64,000 nt of DNA from assembly GCF_900115175.1 (NCBI RefSeq), contig NZ_FOYV01000002.1:62001-126000 (forward strand). The letters run 5' to 3'. The stretch's first letter is position 1; each line of letters begins with the position of its first letter. Positions 50,575 to 59,100 of this stretch are shown piece after piece. The DNA comes from Marinobacter gudaonensis (GTDB taxonomy: Bacteria; Pseudomonadota; Gammaproteobacteria; Pseudomonadales; Oleiphilaceae). Position numbers and translations under genes: made by a program. The notes under the pieces are model-generated. The model had not been told where the DNA came from, searched no databases, and saw only the letters and a list, made by a program, of their open reading frames with translations.

Positions 50575-50835
50575 TCAGTTTGCGGGCGGCTGTTCGTCGT
50601 CGAACCGGCGCAATGTCAGTACCGTGAGCTTGCCGGCAAGCGGTGCAATGAACGTGACCAACGGAAACGCCACGATCCAGGCCACCAGGAAGGCAGCCAT
50701 CCAACGAGCAACGAAGCTGCCCTCCAGACCGGTGTTGATGAAGGTGATCACACCGGACATCAAAAGCGACATGATGCCGGACATGTAGAAACCGAAGACC
50801 AACGGACGTATACGTGAAAGTTTGATTCGGCTCAT
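50575..50835 (-). CDS. DUF2798 two-helix membrane protein
   Basis: An 86-residue protein with two transmembrane helices (FGFYMSGIMSLLMSGVITFIN and WMAAFLVAWIVAFPLVTFIAP) and the DUF2798 motif. Function unknown. AGGAG precedes the ATG at 50835 at good spacing; an earlier in-frame ATG at 51006 lacks one. Confidence 0.88.
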   Translation of the reverse strand: MSRIKLSRIRPLVFGFYMSGIMSLLMSGVITFINTGLEGSFVARWMAAFLVAWIVAFPLVTFIAPLAGKLTVLTLRRFDDEQPPAN

Positions 50836-50973
50836 GGCGTCTCCTGGTCTCAAGGCAAAGCGGAAGGCTGGATCTGACGTTCTGCCTGTGGCGTATAGTG
50901 AATGGGCAGGCTCTTTATGATAATGAGCTTGCGATCTTTTATCGATACGCCTTTTTGCCAAGCCAGGTGCGAT

Positions 50974-51852
50974 ATGGATTTCCACAATGATCAACGAAGC
51001 CGCCACGCCAGAACCTGTCTGCTGCTTGTCCTCGTGGTGGGTTTAGCCGCCGGCTGCAGCTCCACCAAGCTCGCCTACCGTTACGCTGACTGGGGCATCG
51101 TGTGGTGGGTGGAGGACTACATCTCCCTGACCGAACAGCAAAAGCAGCGGCTTAACGACGATCTGGAGACTCTGCGCCAGTGGCATTGCAGCGCTGAATT
51201 ACCGCGCTACCAGGACTGGCTCGACGAGCTACAAGCCGACATCGACGACGGCGTGCCAAGTCGTTCTGCCGTCGCCGGACACCAACAGCAACTGTTCGGC
51301 TTTTTCCCGCCCCTGCTTGAACGTGCCACACCGGTGGCCGCCAACCTTCTGGAGAGCCTGAGCGATGAGCAGGTCCGGCAACTGGCGGAGAACATGGAAC
51401 GTGGCCAGCGGGAACGGGAGGAGGAGTACCTTGCCGACACCCACTCCGCTACCGCCGAGGCCCGGGCCGAGCGAACCACGGAACGCGTTGAACGCTGGCT
51501 GGGCAGCCTGAATGCCGAGCAGCATCAGATCGTCGAGGACTGGTCCGAGGACCGCGGCGCCCAGACCGAGATCTGGCTTGAGGGACGGAGGAATTGGCAA
51601 CAGGCGCTGCTGACCCTCCTCGAGGAACGGGAGCAGCCGGATTTTCGCGAGCGCCTCCGGCAGCTCATCGTGAACTACGAGCAGGCCAGAGGCCAGGCTT
51701 ACCAGGCAATGATGGCGGAAAGCCGGGTGTCCATGGCCGGTCTGATGCACGATCTGCTTCGTGCCAGCGACACCACCACACTGGCCCACCTGCAGGACCG
51801 GGCCGGGGAGCTGAAGAACGACTTCGCTGTTCTGGCGTGCGAGCCAGCCTGA
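50974..51852 (+). CDS. DUF6279-like helical lipoprotein
   Basis: A 292-residue lipoprotein. Signal peptide and lipobox read VVGLAAGCSSTKL, then conserved YADWGIVWWVEDYISLTEQQKQRL, and a long alpha-helical region rich in Glu, Arg and Gln (for example ERGQREREEEYL), suggesting extended coiled helices in the periplasm. This is the DUF6279 pattern. Function unknown. AGGTG precedes the ATG at 50974. It converges with the SDR gene. Confidence 0.87.
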   Translation: MDFHNDQRSRHARTCLLLVLVVGLAAGCSSTKLAYRYADWGIVWWVEDYISLTEQQKQRLNDDLETLRQWHCSAELPRYQDWLDELQADIDDGVPSRSAVAGHQQQLFGFFPPLLERATPVAANLLESLSDEQVRQLAENMERGQREREEEYLADTHSATAEARAERTTERVERWLGSLNAEQHQIVEDWSEDRGAQTEIWLEGRRNWQQALLTLLEEREQPDFRERLRQLIVNYEQARGQAYQAMMAESRVSMAGLMHDLLRASDTTTLAHLQDRAGELKNDFAVLACEPA

Positions 51853-51906
51853 CCGGGAATGGCCCCGGCCCCCAGGGAAAACCGACGGGGCCGCGGCCAG
51901 GGGCGG

Positions 51907-52677
51907 TCAAACTGTCAGGTAACCGCCGTCGGCGTTGATGCAGGCGCCGGTGGTGTAGCTGGACGCGTCAGACACCAGGTACAGCACGGTACCGGCCATT
52001 TCACTCGGGTCCGCCACCCGCTTCATGGGGATATGGGCCATGGCCTGCTTCTTGATGGCGTCGTTGGTGGTCAGGGCACTGGCGAACTTGGTGTCGGTGA
52101 GGCCAGGCAACAGCGCATTGACACGGATCTTCTGCTGGCCCAGCTCCATGGCGAAGGACTTGGTCATGGAGATCACCGCGGCCTTGGTCACCGAATAGAT
52201 ACCCTGATAGTGGCCAGGGTTGACCCCGTTTACAGACGCCACGTTCACGATGGCGCCACCACCGGCCTTCTTCATCATCTGAGCACCGCGGGCGCACATG
52301 AAGAAGTAGCCTCGAATGTTCACGTCCACGGTCTTGTTGAACGCGCCCAGGTCAGTGTCTTCCACCGGGCCGAAGTAGGGGTTGGCCGCTGCGTTGTTCA
52401 CCAGGATGTCCAGCTTGCCGTGGGTTTGTTCGATATGGGCCCAGATGCTGTCGATCTGATCCATTTCACCGATATGGCAGGCAAAGGCTTCGGCGCTGCC
52501 GCCGGCATCACGGATGCTGCTGGCCACGGCTTCACAGCCGTCGATCTTGCGGCTGCTGACAATCACGTGGGCACCGTACTCGGCCAGGGTGCGGGCGATG
52601 CTCTCGCCGATACCACGGCTGGCGCCGGTAATCAGGGCAACCTTGCCATTCAGATCAAACAGGTTCTTGCTGCTCAT
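51907..52677 (-). CDS. SDR-family oxidoreductase of the acyl-CoA operon
   Basis: A 256-residue classical SDR with GKVALITGASRGIGESIA, NNAAANP, and IYSVTKAAVISM active site. The C-terminal SDASSYTTGACINADGGYL is typical of FabG-like enzymes. It is the last gene of a minus-strand series with a phosphatase, a phosphotransferase, another SDR and an ACAD. A role in oxidising a hydroxyacyl-CoA or alcohol intermediate is inferred from that context. GAGGTG precedes its ATG at 52677. Confidence 0.93.
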   Translation of the reverse strand: MSSKNLFDLNGKVALITGASRGIGESIARTLAEYGAHVIVSSRKIDGCEAVASSIRDAGGSAEAFACHIGEMDQIDSIWAHIEQTHGKLDILVNNAAANPYFGPVEDTDLGAFNKTVDVNIRGYFFMCARGAQMMKKAGGGAIVNVASVNGVNPGHYQGIYSVTKAAVISMTKSFAMELGQQKIRVNALLPGLTDTKFASALTTNDAIKKQAMAHIPMKRVADPSEMAGTVLYLVSDASSYTTGACINADGGYLTV

Positions 52678-52694
52678 TCGTTCACCTCGATTCA

Positions 52695-53384
52695 CTATCG
52701 GAATGTCACCAGGGCGGGGTCTTCCGCCTCCAGGTGGCTGTAATTGTTGAAAACGGCCAGGTTGCGCCGGGCGCCTGAGTACAGAACCCGGGACACACTG
52801 GTGTTGGCAATGACTTCATTCAGGGCCAGGGCCTTGCTGTCGGTGAGCCCGAGCAGGGACTGGGCGATGACCGAAATCGGTCCACCGGACGTGGCCACCA
52901 GTACATCGCCGCCATCGGCGTACTCGATCATCTCGTCGAACGCGGCCAGAACCCGGGCTTTGAACTCGGGCCAGCTCTCGTCGTAATCGTGGTCGTACTC
53001 GCCGGAAGCCCAGCGCTGGACGGCGTGCACAAAGGCCTCCTGAAAGGCCCTGGCCGGCTTCGGAAATGCCTGAAGATCCCGAGCCATCACTGCGCGATCG
53101 CTCCACTCCGGCCGGTACCTTTCCACCACGGCTGTGTGGTCGAACTCGTTGAAGCCAGGGACCACCTGCATGTCCGGCAACGCGCTGCCGTAGCCGGTGG
53201 CAATCGCCTCCACGGTTTCTCGGTGCCGCTCCAGATCACCGCCAAACACCGCCGCCGGCTCCACTTTGCCGGCAAACCAGCGGCCCAGCACCCGACCCTG
53301 CTCCCAGCCCTTCGGCGAGAGCTGATCGTAGTTCTCCTTGCCAAAACTGGCCTGACCATGGCGCACGAGGTAGATCGTGGCCAT
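52695..53384 (-). CDS. Histidine phosphatase-superfamily protein with altered second motif
   Basis: A 229-residue protein. The first catalytic motif is intact (YLVRHGQASFGKENYDQLSPKGWEQGR). At the position of the second catalytic His, usually in a SHGG context, this protein reads VATSGGPISVIAQ with Ser instead. Activity may therefore be reduced or different. Its ATG overlaps the phosphotransferase stop (TAATG), so the two are coupled, and it may dephosphorylate that enzyme's product. Confidence 0.9.
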   Translation of the reverse strand: MATIYLVRHGQASFGKENYDQLSPKGWEQGRVLGRWFAGKVEPAAVFGGDLERHRETVEAIATGYGSALPDMQVVPGFNEFDHTAVVERYRPEWSDRAVMARDLQAFPKPARAFQEAFVHAVQRWASGEYDHDYDESWPEFKARVLAAFDEMIEYADGGDVLVATSGGPISVIAQSLLGLTDSKALALNEVIANTSVSRVLYSGARRNLAVFNNYSHLEAEDPALVTFR

Positions 53385-54448
53385 TACAGGCTGCTCTCTG
53401 CGATCAGGCGCTGGCAACGCTTTTCCAGGTAATTGGCGGCGTGACCGAAGGCTGCGAAGCGCTTGTCTTTGGTCTGGCCATGGTAATAGCGGTAGTAGAT
53501 CTGCTGGATGATCACCGCCAAGCGGAACAGACCATAGATCTCGTAGAAATCGAAATTATCGACCCGGAAGCCGGACTGCTCCATGTAGTACTCCACCACC
53601 TCCTTGCGGGTAAGCATGCCCGGCCGGTGAGTGGGCTGCCTGCGCAGCATCTGGAACGGGCCCTCGTCGTCAGCCTCGATCCAGTAGGCCAGACTGTTGC
53701 CCAGATCCATCAGCGGGTCGCCGATGGTAGCCATTTCCCAGTCCAGCACGCCCACCACCTCGAACGGGTTGTCCGGGTTGAGCACCACGTTGTCGAAGCG
53801 GAAATCGTTGTGGATCACCACCTGTGCCATGTCAGTCGGCATCTTGTCGTTGAGCCACGCCATCACCTGCTCGAAGTCGCCGACGTCATCGGTGCGGGCC
53901 TTGCGGAAGCGATCGCTCCAGCCGCCAATCTGGCGCTGCACGTAACCCTCGCCCTTGCCCAGCTTGTCCAGGCCGGCCGCTTTGGCATCCACCCGGTGCA
54001 GGTCCACCAGCTTGTCGATCACGTTCAGGCACAGCTTGCGGGTGTCGGCTTCGCTCAGCTCAAACCCTTTGGGGAAATCCTGGCGCAGGATGATGCCCTT
54101 CAGCCGCTCCATCACGTAGAAATCACAGCCCAGCACGTCGTGATCGTCACAGATGGCGATGATATCGGGCACGTAGGGATAGACCGGTTTCAGGGCCTGC
54201 ATCACCCGTGCCTCGCGCAGCATATCGTGGGCCGATTTAGCGATCTTGCCAAAAGGCGGCCGGCGCAGCACAAAGGAACGGTCGCCGTAGTCCACCTGAT
54301 AGGTCAGGTTGGAGGCGCCACCGGGGTACTGGCGAATCTCTGGCTCACCCTGCAAATCCGGAATGGCCTGCTTCATGAACCGGTCCACCGCCGTGGTGTC
54401 CAGTTCCTCGCCCTCGCGGATGTCCACGGCCTGGTCGATCTGGGTCAT
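53384..54448 (-). CDS. Aminoglycoside-phosphotransferase-fold kinase (ACAD10/11-, LvaA-like)
   Basis: A 354-residue kinase of the choline/aminoglycoside fold. It has the N-lobe GGASNLTYQVDYGDRSFVLRRPP, Brenner motif VVIHNDFRFDNVVLN and metal-binding GVLDWEMATIGDPLMDLG, all intact. Relatives are LvaA of Pseudomonas, which phosphorylates 4-hydroxyacyl-CoA, and the kinase domain of mammalian ACAD10/11. It is followed by a coupled phosphatase and preceded by an SDR and a matching ACAD. It lies 42 nt from the upstream SDR gene. Confidence 0.92.
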   Translation of the reverse strand: MTQIDQAVDIREGEELDTTAVDRFMKQAIPDLQGEPEIRQYPGGASNLTYQVDYGDRSFVLRRPPFGKIAKSAHDMLREARVMQALKPVYPYVPDIIAICDDHDVLGCDFYVMERLKGIILRQDFPKGFELSEADTRKLCLNVIDKLVDLHRVDAKAAGLDKLGKGEGYVQRQIGGWSDRFRKARTDDVGDFEQVMAWLNDKMPTDMAQVVIHNDFRFDNVVLNPDNPFEVVGVLDWEMATIGDPLMDLGNSLAYWIEADDEGPFQMLRRQPTHRPGMLTRKEVVEYYMEQSGFRVDNFDFYEIYGLFRLAVIIQQIYYRYYHGQTKDKRFAAFGHAANYLEKRCQRLIAESSL

Positions 54449-54490
54449 TCAGGACTCTCCTCTTCAAACGTCGATCTCAGGCAGCCGCCT

Positions 54491-55309
54491 TCAGGCCTTG
54501 CTGCCGCCCATCTTGCTCATCCAGCGCTTGCTCTCCTGGTGCATCAGCCAGTCGAACGCCCAGGGGGCGTGGCGCTTGAGCATCCACATGCGGCGCTCCT
54601 TGGCATGGGGCAGCACCCAGAAGCTCTTGTCTTTCACCGACCGGAACACATCTTCGGCGACGTCTTCCGCGGTTACCGACGACCGCTTCATCAGTTTGTT
54701 CACGTTCTGCTGGATGCCGGGAATGTCCGAGCGCATGCTGCTGGTCAGATTGGTCTGGAAAAACGCCGGGCACACGCAGCTCACGTGAATACCCGCATCC
54801 CGCAGCTCCTGGCTCAGGGTCTCCGACAGGGCAATCACCCCGGCCTTGGTGACATTGTAGCTATCCATCAACGGCGCCAGCATCAGCCCGGCCATGGACG
54901 CCACGTTCACAAACGCCCCGGAACCCTGCTGCTTGAACTGTGGCGTAAACGCCTTACAGCCGCGCACCACACCCAGCACGTTGATATCAAGAATCCACTC
55001 CCAGTCGGCCATGGTGGTGTCTTCAATGGAACCGGCGGAGGCCACGCCGGCGTTGTTCACCACAACGTCAACACCGCCCCATTTCTTGACCAGGTCATCC
55101 CGGACTTTCTCGAAGTCAGTGAGGCGCCGCACGTCGCACTCCACGTAGTAGCCCTCGCCGCCGGCAGCCTTGATTTCCTGCTCAACCGCCACGCCCTGCT
55201 CCGGATTGATGTCGCCGATGCAAACCCTGGCGCCTTCTTTGGCATACCGCAGTGCAATCGCCCGACCAAGACCGCTGGCCCCGCCGGTGATGAATACTCG
55301 CTGTGTCAT
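54491..55309 (-). CDS. SDR-family oxidoreductase
   Basis: A 272-residue SDR: RVFITGGASGLGRAIALRYA, IGDINPEQG (Asp favours NAD), NNAGVASAG, and SYNVTKAGVIALSETL. The C-terminal extension with DVFRSVKDKSFWVLPHAKERRMWMLKRHAPWAFDWLM is typical of a membrane-proximal SDR subgroup in acyl-CoA clusters. It sits between the kinase and ACAD genes of the operon, and its substrate is probably a hydroxyacyl intermediate. Confidence 0.92.
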   Translation of the reverse strand: MTQRVFITGGASGLGRAIALRYAKEGARVCIGDINPEQGVAVEQEIKAAGGEGYYVECDVRRLTDFEKVRDDLVKKWGGVDVVVNNAGVASAGSIEDTTMADWEWILDINVLGVVRGCKAFTPQFKQQGSGAFVNVASMAGLMLAPLMDSYNVTKAGVIALSETLSQELRDAGIHVSCVCPAFFQTNLTSSMRSDIPGIQQNVNKLMKRSSVTAEDVAEDVFRSVKDKSFWVLPHAKERRMWMLKRHAPWAFDWLMHQESKRWMSKMGGSKA

Positions 55310-55436
55310 GTGTGGTTCTCTCCGTTCAAGTTCGCGCTCTGTTTTTGTCACGTTCGGGGGAAGAGCTGCTACCGGTTAGAGCTTTCCAAAACACGCTGTC
55401 CCCACCCGGTCCCGGCGCCCAGGATCAAATATCTGA

Positions 55437-56648
55437 TCAGGATTTGTACTTGCGAAGCTCCAGCCGGGCAACCATGGCTCGATGAACCTCGTCGGGCCCG
55501 TCGGCCAGGCGCAATACCCGAGCATAGGCAAACAACTGGGTCAGCGGGAAGTCATCATCACTGACCCCGGCACCGCCATGGATCTGAATGGCCTGATCGA
55601 CAATGGTCTGCAGCATGTTCGGAATCACCGCCTTGATCATCGAGACCTCCTGCAGCGCCCCCATAATGCCCTTGGTATCCAGGGCCCAGGCGCACTTCAG
55701 GGTCAAAAGCCGGGCTTGCTCAATCGCCATGCGGGCGTTGGCGATGATGTCAGGGTTACCACCCAGCTTGGCGATGGGCCGGCCAAAGGCCTCGCGACTC
55801 ACCGCCCGCTTGATCAGGATTTCCAGGGTACGCTCGGCGGCACCGATGGCGCGCATGCAGTGGTGCACCCGGCCCGGGCCGAGGCGGCCCTGGGCAATTT
55901 CGAAACCTCGGCCAGGGCCGGCAATGAAAGCGCTCTTGGGCAGGCGCACGTTGTCGAACACTACTTCCCCGTGGCCATAGGGCTCATCGTAGGCGCCGAA
56001 CACCGGCAGCATGCGCTCAACTTTCACGCCCGGGGTATCCAGCGGCACCAACACCATGGAGTGGCGGCGGTGCTTGTGGGCGTCCGGGTCAGTGAGACCC
56101 ATGAAGATGGCGACCTTGCAGTCCGGGTGGCCGATCCCGGTACTCCACCACTTGCGACCGTTCAGCACCACTTCGTCACCCTCCACTACGGCGGTCGCTT
56201 CCATATTGGTGGCATCGGAGGAGGCAACTCCCGGTTCCGTCATGCAGAAGGCGGAGCGGATTTCGCCACTGAGCAGTCGCGGCAGCCACTCGGCTTTCTG
56301 CTCTTCCGAACCGTAGTGGATCAGCACTTCCATGTTGCCGGTGTCCGGCGCGTTACAGTTGAAGATTTCCGGAGCGATGAAGCTGCGGCCGGTTTCTTCG
56401 GCAATCAGTGCGTAATCGGAGTTCAGCAGGCCACATCCGTATTTCTCGTCGGGGAAAAACATGTTCCACAGGCCCTGGGCTCTGGCCTTTTCCTTCAGCT
56501 CCCGGATGATGGGCAGTACGACCCAGCGGTTGTCCAGAGAGGCCAGCTCCTTGTGATACTGCGCTTCAATCGGATAAATCTCCTCCTTCATGAAGCGCTT
56601 AACACGGTTCAGATAATCCTGGCCTTTTTCGGAAATATTGAAATCCAT
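55437..56648 (-). CDS. ACAD11-type acyl-CoA dehydrogenase
   Basis: A 403-residue flavoprotein. FAD-binding AFCMTEPGVASSDATNMEATA and the C-terminal helix region are intact. At the site where fatty-acid ACADs have the catalytic Glu (EGT), this protein reads RLADGPDEVHRAMVARLEL, as in the ACAD10/11 clade. It is the first gene of the minus-strand operon and 154 bp from a divergent LysR gene. In LvaC-type systems the partner kinase phosphorylates the 4-hydroxyl and the ACAD eliminates it, moving the hydroxyl to C3. By analogy it should feed unusual hydroxy acids into beta-oxidation. Confidence 0.92.
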   Translation of the reverse strand: MDFNISEKGQDYLNRVKRFMKEEIYPIEAQYHKELASLDNRWVVLPIIRELKEKARAQGLWNMFFPDEKYGCGLLNSDYALIAEETGRSFIAPEIFNCNAPDTGNMEVLIHYGSEEQKAEWLPRLLSGEIRSAFCMTEPGVASSDATNMEATAVVEGDEVVLNGRKWWSTGIGHPDCKVAIFMGLTDPDAHKHRRHSMVLVPLDTPGVKVERMLPVFGAYDEPYGHGEVVFDNVRLPKSAFIAGPGRGFEIAQGRLGPGRVHHCMRAIGAAERTLEILIKRAVSREAFGRPIAKLGGNPDIIANARMAIEQARLLTLKCAWALDTKGIMGALQEVSMIKAVIPNMLQTIVDQAIQIHGGAGVSDDDFPLTQLFAYARVLRLADGPDEVHRAMVARLELRKYKS

Positions 56649-56744
56649 CGCCGTATCCTCGCTGACGGTTGCACCTGGGGTGCACGAAAGTTCACGTTGA
56701 AAACAGTCTAGGGGATGGACAAAGTATTACGCGACTGAATTTTT

Positions 56745-56762
56745 CTTATCGTTTATCATAAG
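56745..56762. promoter_or_regulatory. Probable LysR-type operator
   Basis: CTTAT and ATAAG separated by 8 nt form an interrupted palindrome with a T-N11-A shape in the ACAD-lysR intergenic region. LysR-type regulators usually bind such sequences. It lies about 40 bp before the LysR start. Confidence 0.5.
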
Positions 56763-56802
56763 CATGACTTATTCATAGCGACCTGATTAACGGACTCCGA
56801 TC

Positions 56803-57735
56803 ATGGCCCTCAATCGCCTCGACCTGAATCTGCTCCATGTTTTCGACACCATCTATCGGGAGGGGAGCCTGACCCGGGCCGCCAGGGCCCTGCACCTGAC
56901 ACAGCCAGCGGTGAGCCATTCGCTGTCGAGGCTGCGGGATCACTTCAATGACCCACTGTTCACCCGCCAGGGCAACCAGATGGTGCCAACACCACTCGCC
57001 CGCCGCTTCCTGGAATCCATGCGCCCGGGTCTCACCCAGATCCAGGGCGCGGTCAACCAGTTTCACGCATTCGACCCGGCCACCCAGCGCAAAACCTATT
57101 CCCTGGGCCTGCGGGATATTCTTGAATCCACCTTCCTGCCCCGCTTGATGAAGCGCCTCAACGCCTATCCGGAACTGGAAATCGCCAGCCAGCGCGTCGC
57201 ACGGCGGGAGATGGAGACGCAGCTGGCGGCGGGCAAGCTGGATTTCGCCGTGGATGTTTTGCTGCCGGTGAGCAACCAGACGGCCCATGAGCTTCTGCGC
57301 CGTGACCGGCTGGTGGTGCTGGCCCGGGAGGGACACCCGCTGGCTTCGGGCATGCTGGACATGAACGGCTATCTTTCCGCCAGGCACGTACTGGTGTCCT
57401 CACGGGCCGAGGGGCCGGGGATTGAGGATTTCGAGCTTTCCCGACTCGGGGTGCAGCGCAATATCCGCCTGAGGTGCCAGCATTACTACGCGGCCTGTCG
57501 GGTAGTCGAGGAAACCGACCTGCTGCTGACCATGCCGGAAGCCTACGCCCGTATCATTGCCGAGCGCGCCCGTATCCGGATCATGGATCCGCCAGCGGAC
57601 CTGCCTTCCATCGACGTGCACCTCTACTGGCACAAAGCCTACGAACGGGAGCCCGCGCTGATCTGGTTTCGTGAGCAACTGCGGGCTGTCAGCGGGTCTC
57701 CCGGGGCAGGGAATCCCGACCAGGAATTATCATAA
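56803..57735 (+). CDS. LysR-family transcriptional regulator
   Basis: A 310-residue LTTR. The winged helix reads LDLNLLHVFDTIYREGSLTRAARALHLTQPAVSHSLSRLRDHFNDPLFTRQGNQMVPT, the NodD/LeuO-like branch. The effector domain covers about 95-300. It is divergent from the ACAD/SDR/kinase operon and very probably regulates it through the shared intergenic palindrome. The inducer is unknown. Confidence 0.93.
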   Translation: MALNRLDLNLLHVFDTIYREGSLTRAARALHLTQPAVSHSLSRLRDHFNDPLFTRQGNQMVPTPLARRFLESMRPGLTQIQGAVNQFHAFDPATQRKTYSLGLRDILESTFLPRLMKRLNAYPELEIASQRVARREMETQLAAGKLDFAVDVLLPVSNQTAHELLRRDRLVVLAREGHPLASGMLDMNGYLSARHVLVSSRAEGPGIEDFELSRLGVQRNIRLRCQHYYAACRVVEETDLLLTMPEAYARIIAERARIRIMDPPADLPSIDVHLYWHKAYEREPALIWFREQLRAVSGSPGAGNPDQELS

Positions 57736-57763
57736 GAACCCCGAAAGGGAGGGCGAAGAAGGG

Positions 57764-58120
57764 TCAGTAGGCGCCGACCAGCATCAGAAAACCGAAAAAG
57801 CCCAGCGCCGTGATCACCAGTGACGCCAGAACAATGGCAAACCCCCACCAGACTGCGGCTCCGCCTGAAATGTCGACACCATGTCCACTGAGAGTTCGGT
57901 AGAACGCCCAGGGGCCCAACACCAGGGCTCCCACCACGGCGAAAACCAGACCCACGCTGATACCCGCAAACGTCCAGGTGGCCAGAACCGTGGCGCGGTC
58001 CTTGACCTGATCGGTCACCCCATGGTGCTCAAGGAACTTCCGGCAAAAAAACCAGACCAGCCCGAACAGGATGATGACGAACACCAGCCCGCCAACGACA
58101 GTAATGATTCGATAGAGCAA
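57764..58120 (-). CDS. Three-helix membrane protein of unknown family
   Basis: A 118-residue hydrophobic protein with three transmembrane helices (IITVVGGLVFVIILFGLVWFF, VLATWTFAGISVGLVFAVVGALVL and WWGFAIVLASLVITALGFFGFLML). I do not recognise the family. It lies 29 nt downstream of the EAL gene on the same strand, so it may be co-transcribed. Confidence 0.72.
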   Translation of the reverse strand: MLYRIITVVGGLVFVIILFGLVWFFCRKFLEHHGVTDQVKDRATVLATWTFAGISVGLVFAVVGALVLGPWAFYRTLSGHGVDISGGAAVWWGFAIVLASLVITALGFFGFLMLVGAY

Positions 58121-58149
58121 GGTATGTTTCCTGTGTGTTCAGACCCGGA

Positions 58150-58920
58150 TCAAGCCGGAAACTCCGGCTCGGGGAGGCACTCGAACCCGGGCTTCGCGAA
58201 AAGATAACCCTGGTAGAGGTTGATGCCCTGGGATCTCAGCCAGAAGTATTCTTCCTTTGTTTCCACGCCTTCGGCAATGATCTGACCGCCCAGCTGTTTC
58301 ATCATGGTGATGATCCCTGCCACGACAGCCTGCTTGTTGGGCGTATCGTGAATATCACGCACCAGTGCCATGTCCAGCTTAAGAAGGTTGGGCGGGCTGG
58401 CCATCATGATGTTGTACCGGGAGAATCCCGCACCGAAATCATCGATGGCCGTGCTGAACCCCATCTCATGATACGCCTCAATAATCGACACGAGATGGTC
58501 TACAGACGTGGAGGTCAGGTTCTCGTCCTCGGTCAGCTCGAAAATGATCTTACGGGTATCAAAGTCGTACGTCTTGGCGGCGGCAAGCGTGGTACGAATG
58601 CAGTACTCGGCTCGATACACAGCATTGGGCATGAAGTTGATACTGAGCATGGTTTCCATGCCCAATTTCGCAGCCAGCTTGACAGCCTTCACCCGGCAAA
58701 CCTGATCAAAGGCGTACCGGTTGCGGTCGTTTACCTGAGACAACACGCTCATGGCACCCTGACCCTCGGTACCCCGGACCAGGGCCTCATAGGCGTAAAC
58801 GCTCTTGTTAAGAACATCGACGATCGGCTGAAAGGCGAAAGTGAAGGAAAAATCCAACCCCTCACCACAGGCACACTGCTCGCAATGAGACTCATCAAAC
58901 AACACGGCGGGCTGGTTCAC
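58150..58920 (-). CDS. EAL-domain c-di-GMP phosphodiesterase with Cys-rich N-terminus
   Basis: A 256-residue EAL domain with active-site residues kept: YAYEALVRG, SINFMPNAVY (Asn), FELTEDENL, TAIDDFGAGFS, LKLDMALVRDI (Lys) and IIAEGVETKEE. It should hydrolyse c-di-GMP. A short N-terminal segment (SHCEQCACGEG) has three Cys and a His close together, a possible metal or redox site. No other domain is present. It is located upstream of the three-helix protein gene. Confidence 0.92.
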   Translation of the reverse strand: MNQPAVLFDESHCEQCACGEGLDFSFTFAFQPIVDVLNKSVYAYEALVRGTEGQGAMSVLSQVNDRNRYAFDQVCRVKAVKLAAKLGMETMLSINFMPNAVYRAEYCIRTTLAAAKTYDFDTRKIIFELTEDENLTSTSVDHLVSIIEAYHEMGFSTAIDDFGAGFSRYNIMMASPPNLLKLDMALVRDIHDTPNKQAVVAGIITMMKQLGGQIIAEGVETKEEYFWLRSQGINLYQGYLFAKPGFECLPEPEFPA

Positions 58921-59100
58921 GGAAACTCCTGCACTCTACTGCTGGCGGTATTTTCGGATCTTTAATACGTATTTTCGATTCACTATAGCTGTCAACCGGA
59001 CATCGGTAAAACCGTTTTCAGTTTCCGGTGGCATCCCACGTTCACATGACTAAACTGGGACATACCTTTATACGTGTCTGTCCCCAGAAGGAGTTTTCTG

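Noticed and set aside
50920-50940. TGATAATGAGCTTGC as a Fur box before the DUF6279-like lipoprotein
   Set aside because: Only the left half resembles the consensus; insufficient to call.
53441-55564. Very long plus-strand open frame antisense to the phosphotransferase and SDR genes
   Set aside because: It mirrors real genes on the minus strand; its translation is rich in His, Val and Gln without domains, as expected from antisense of GC-rich coding DNA.
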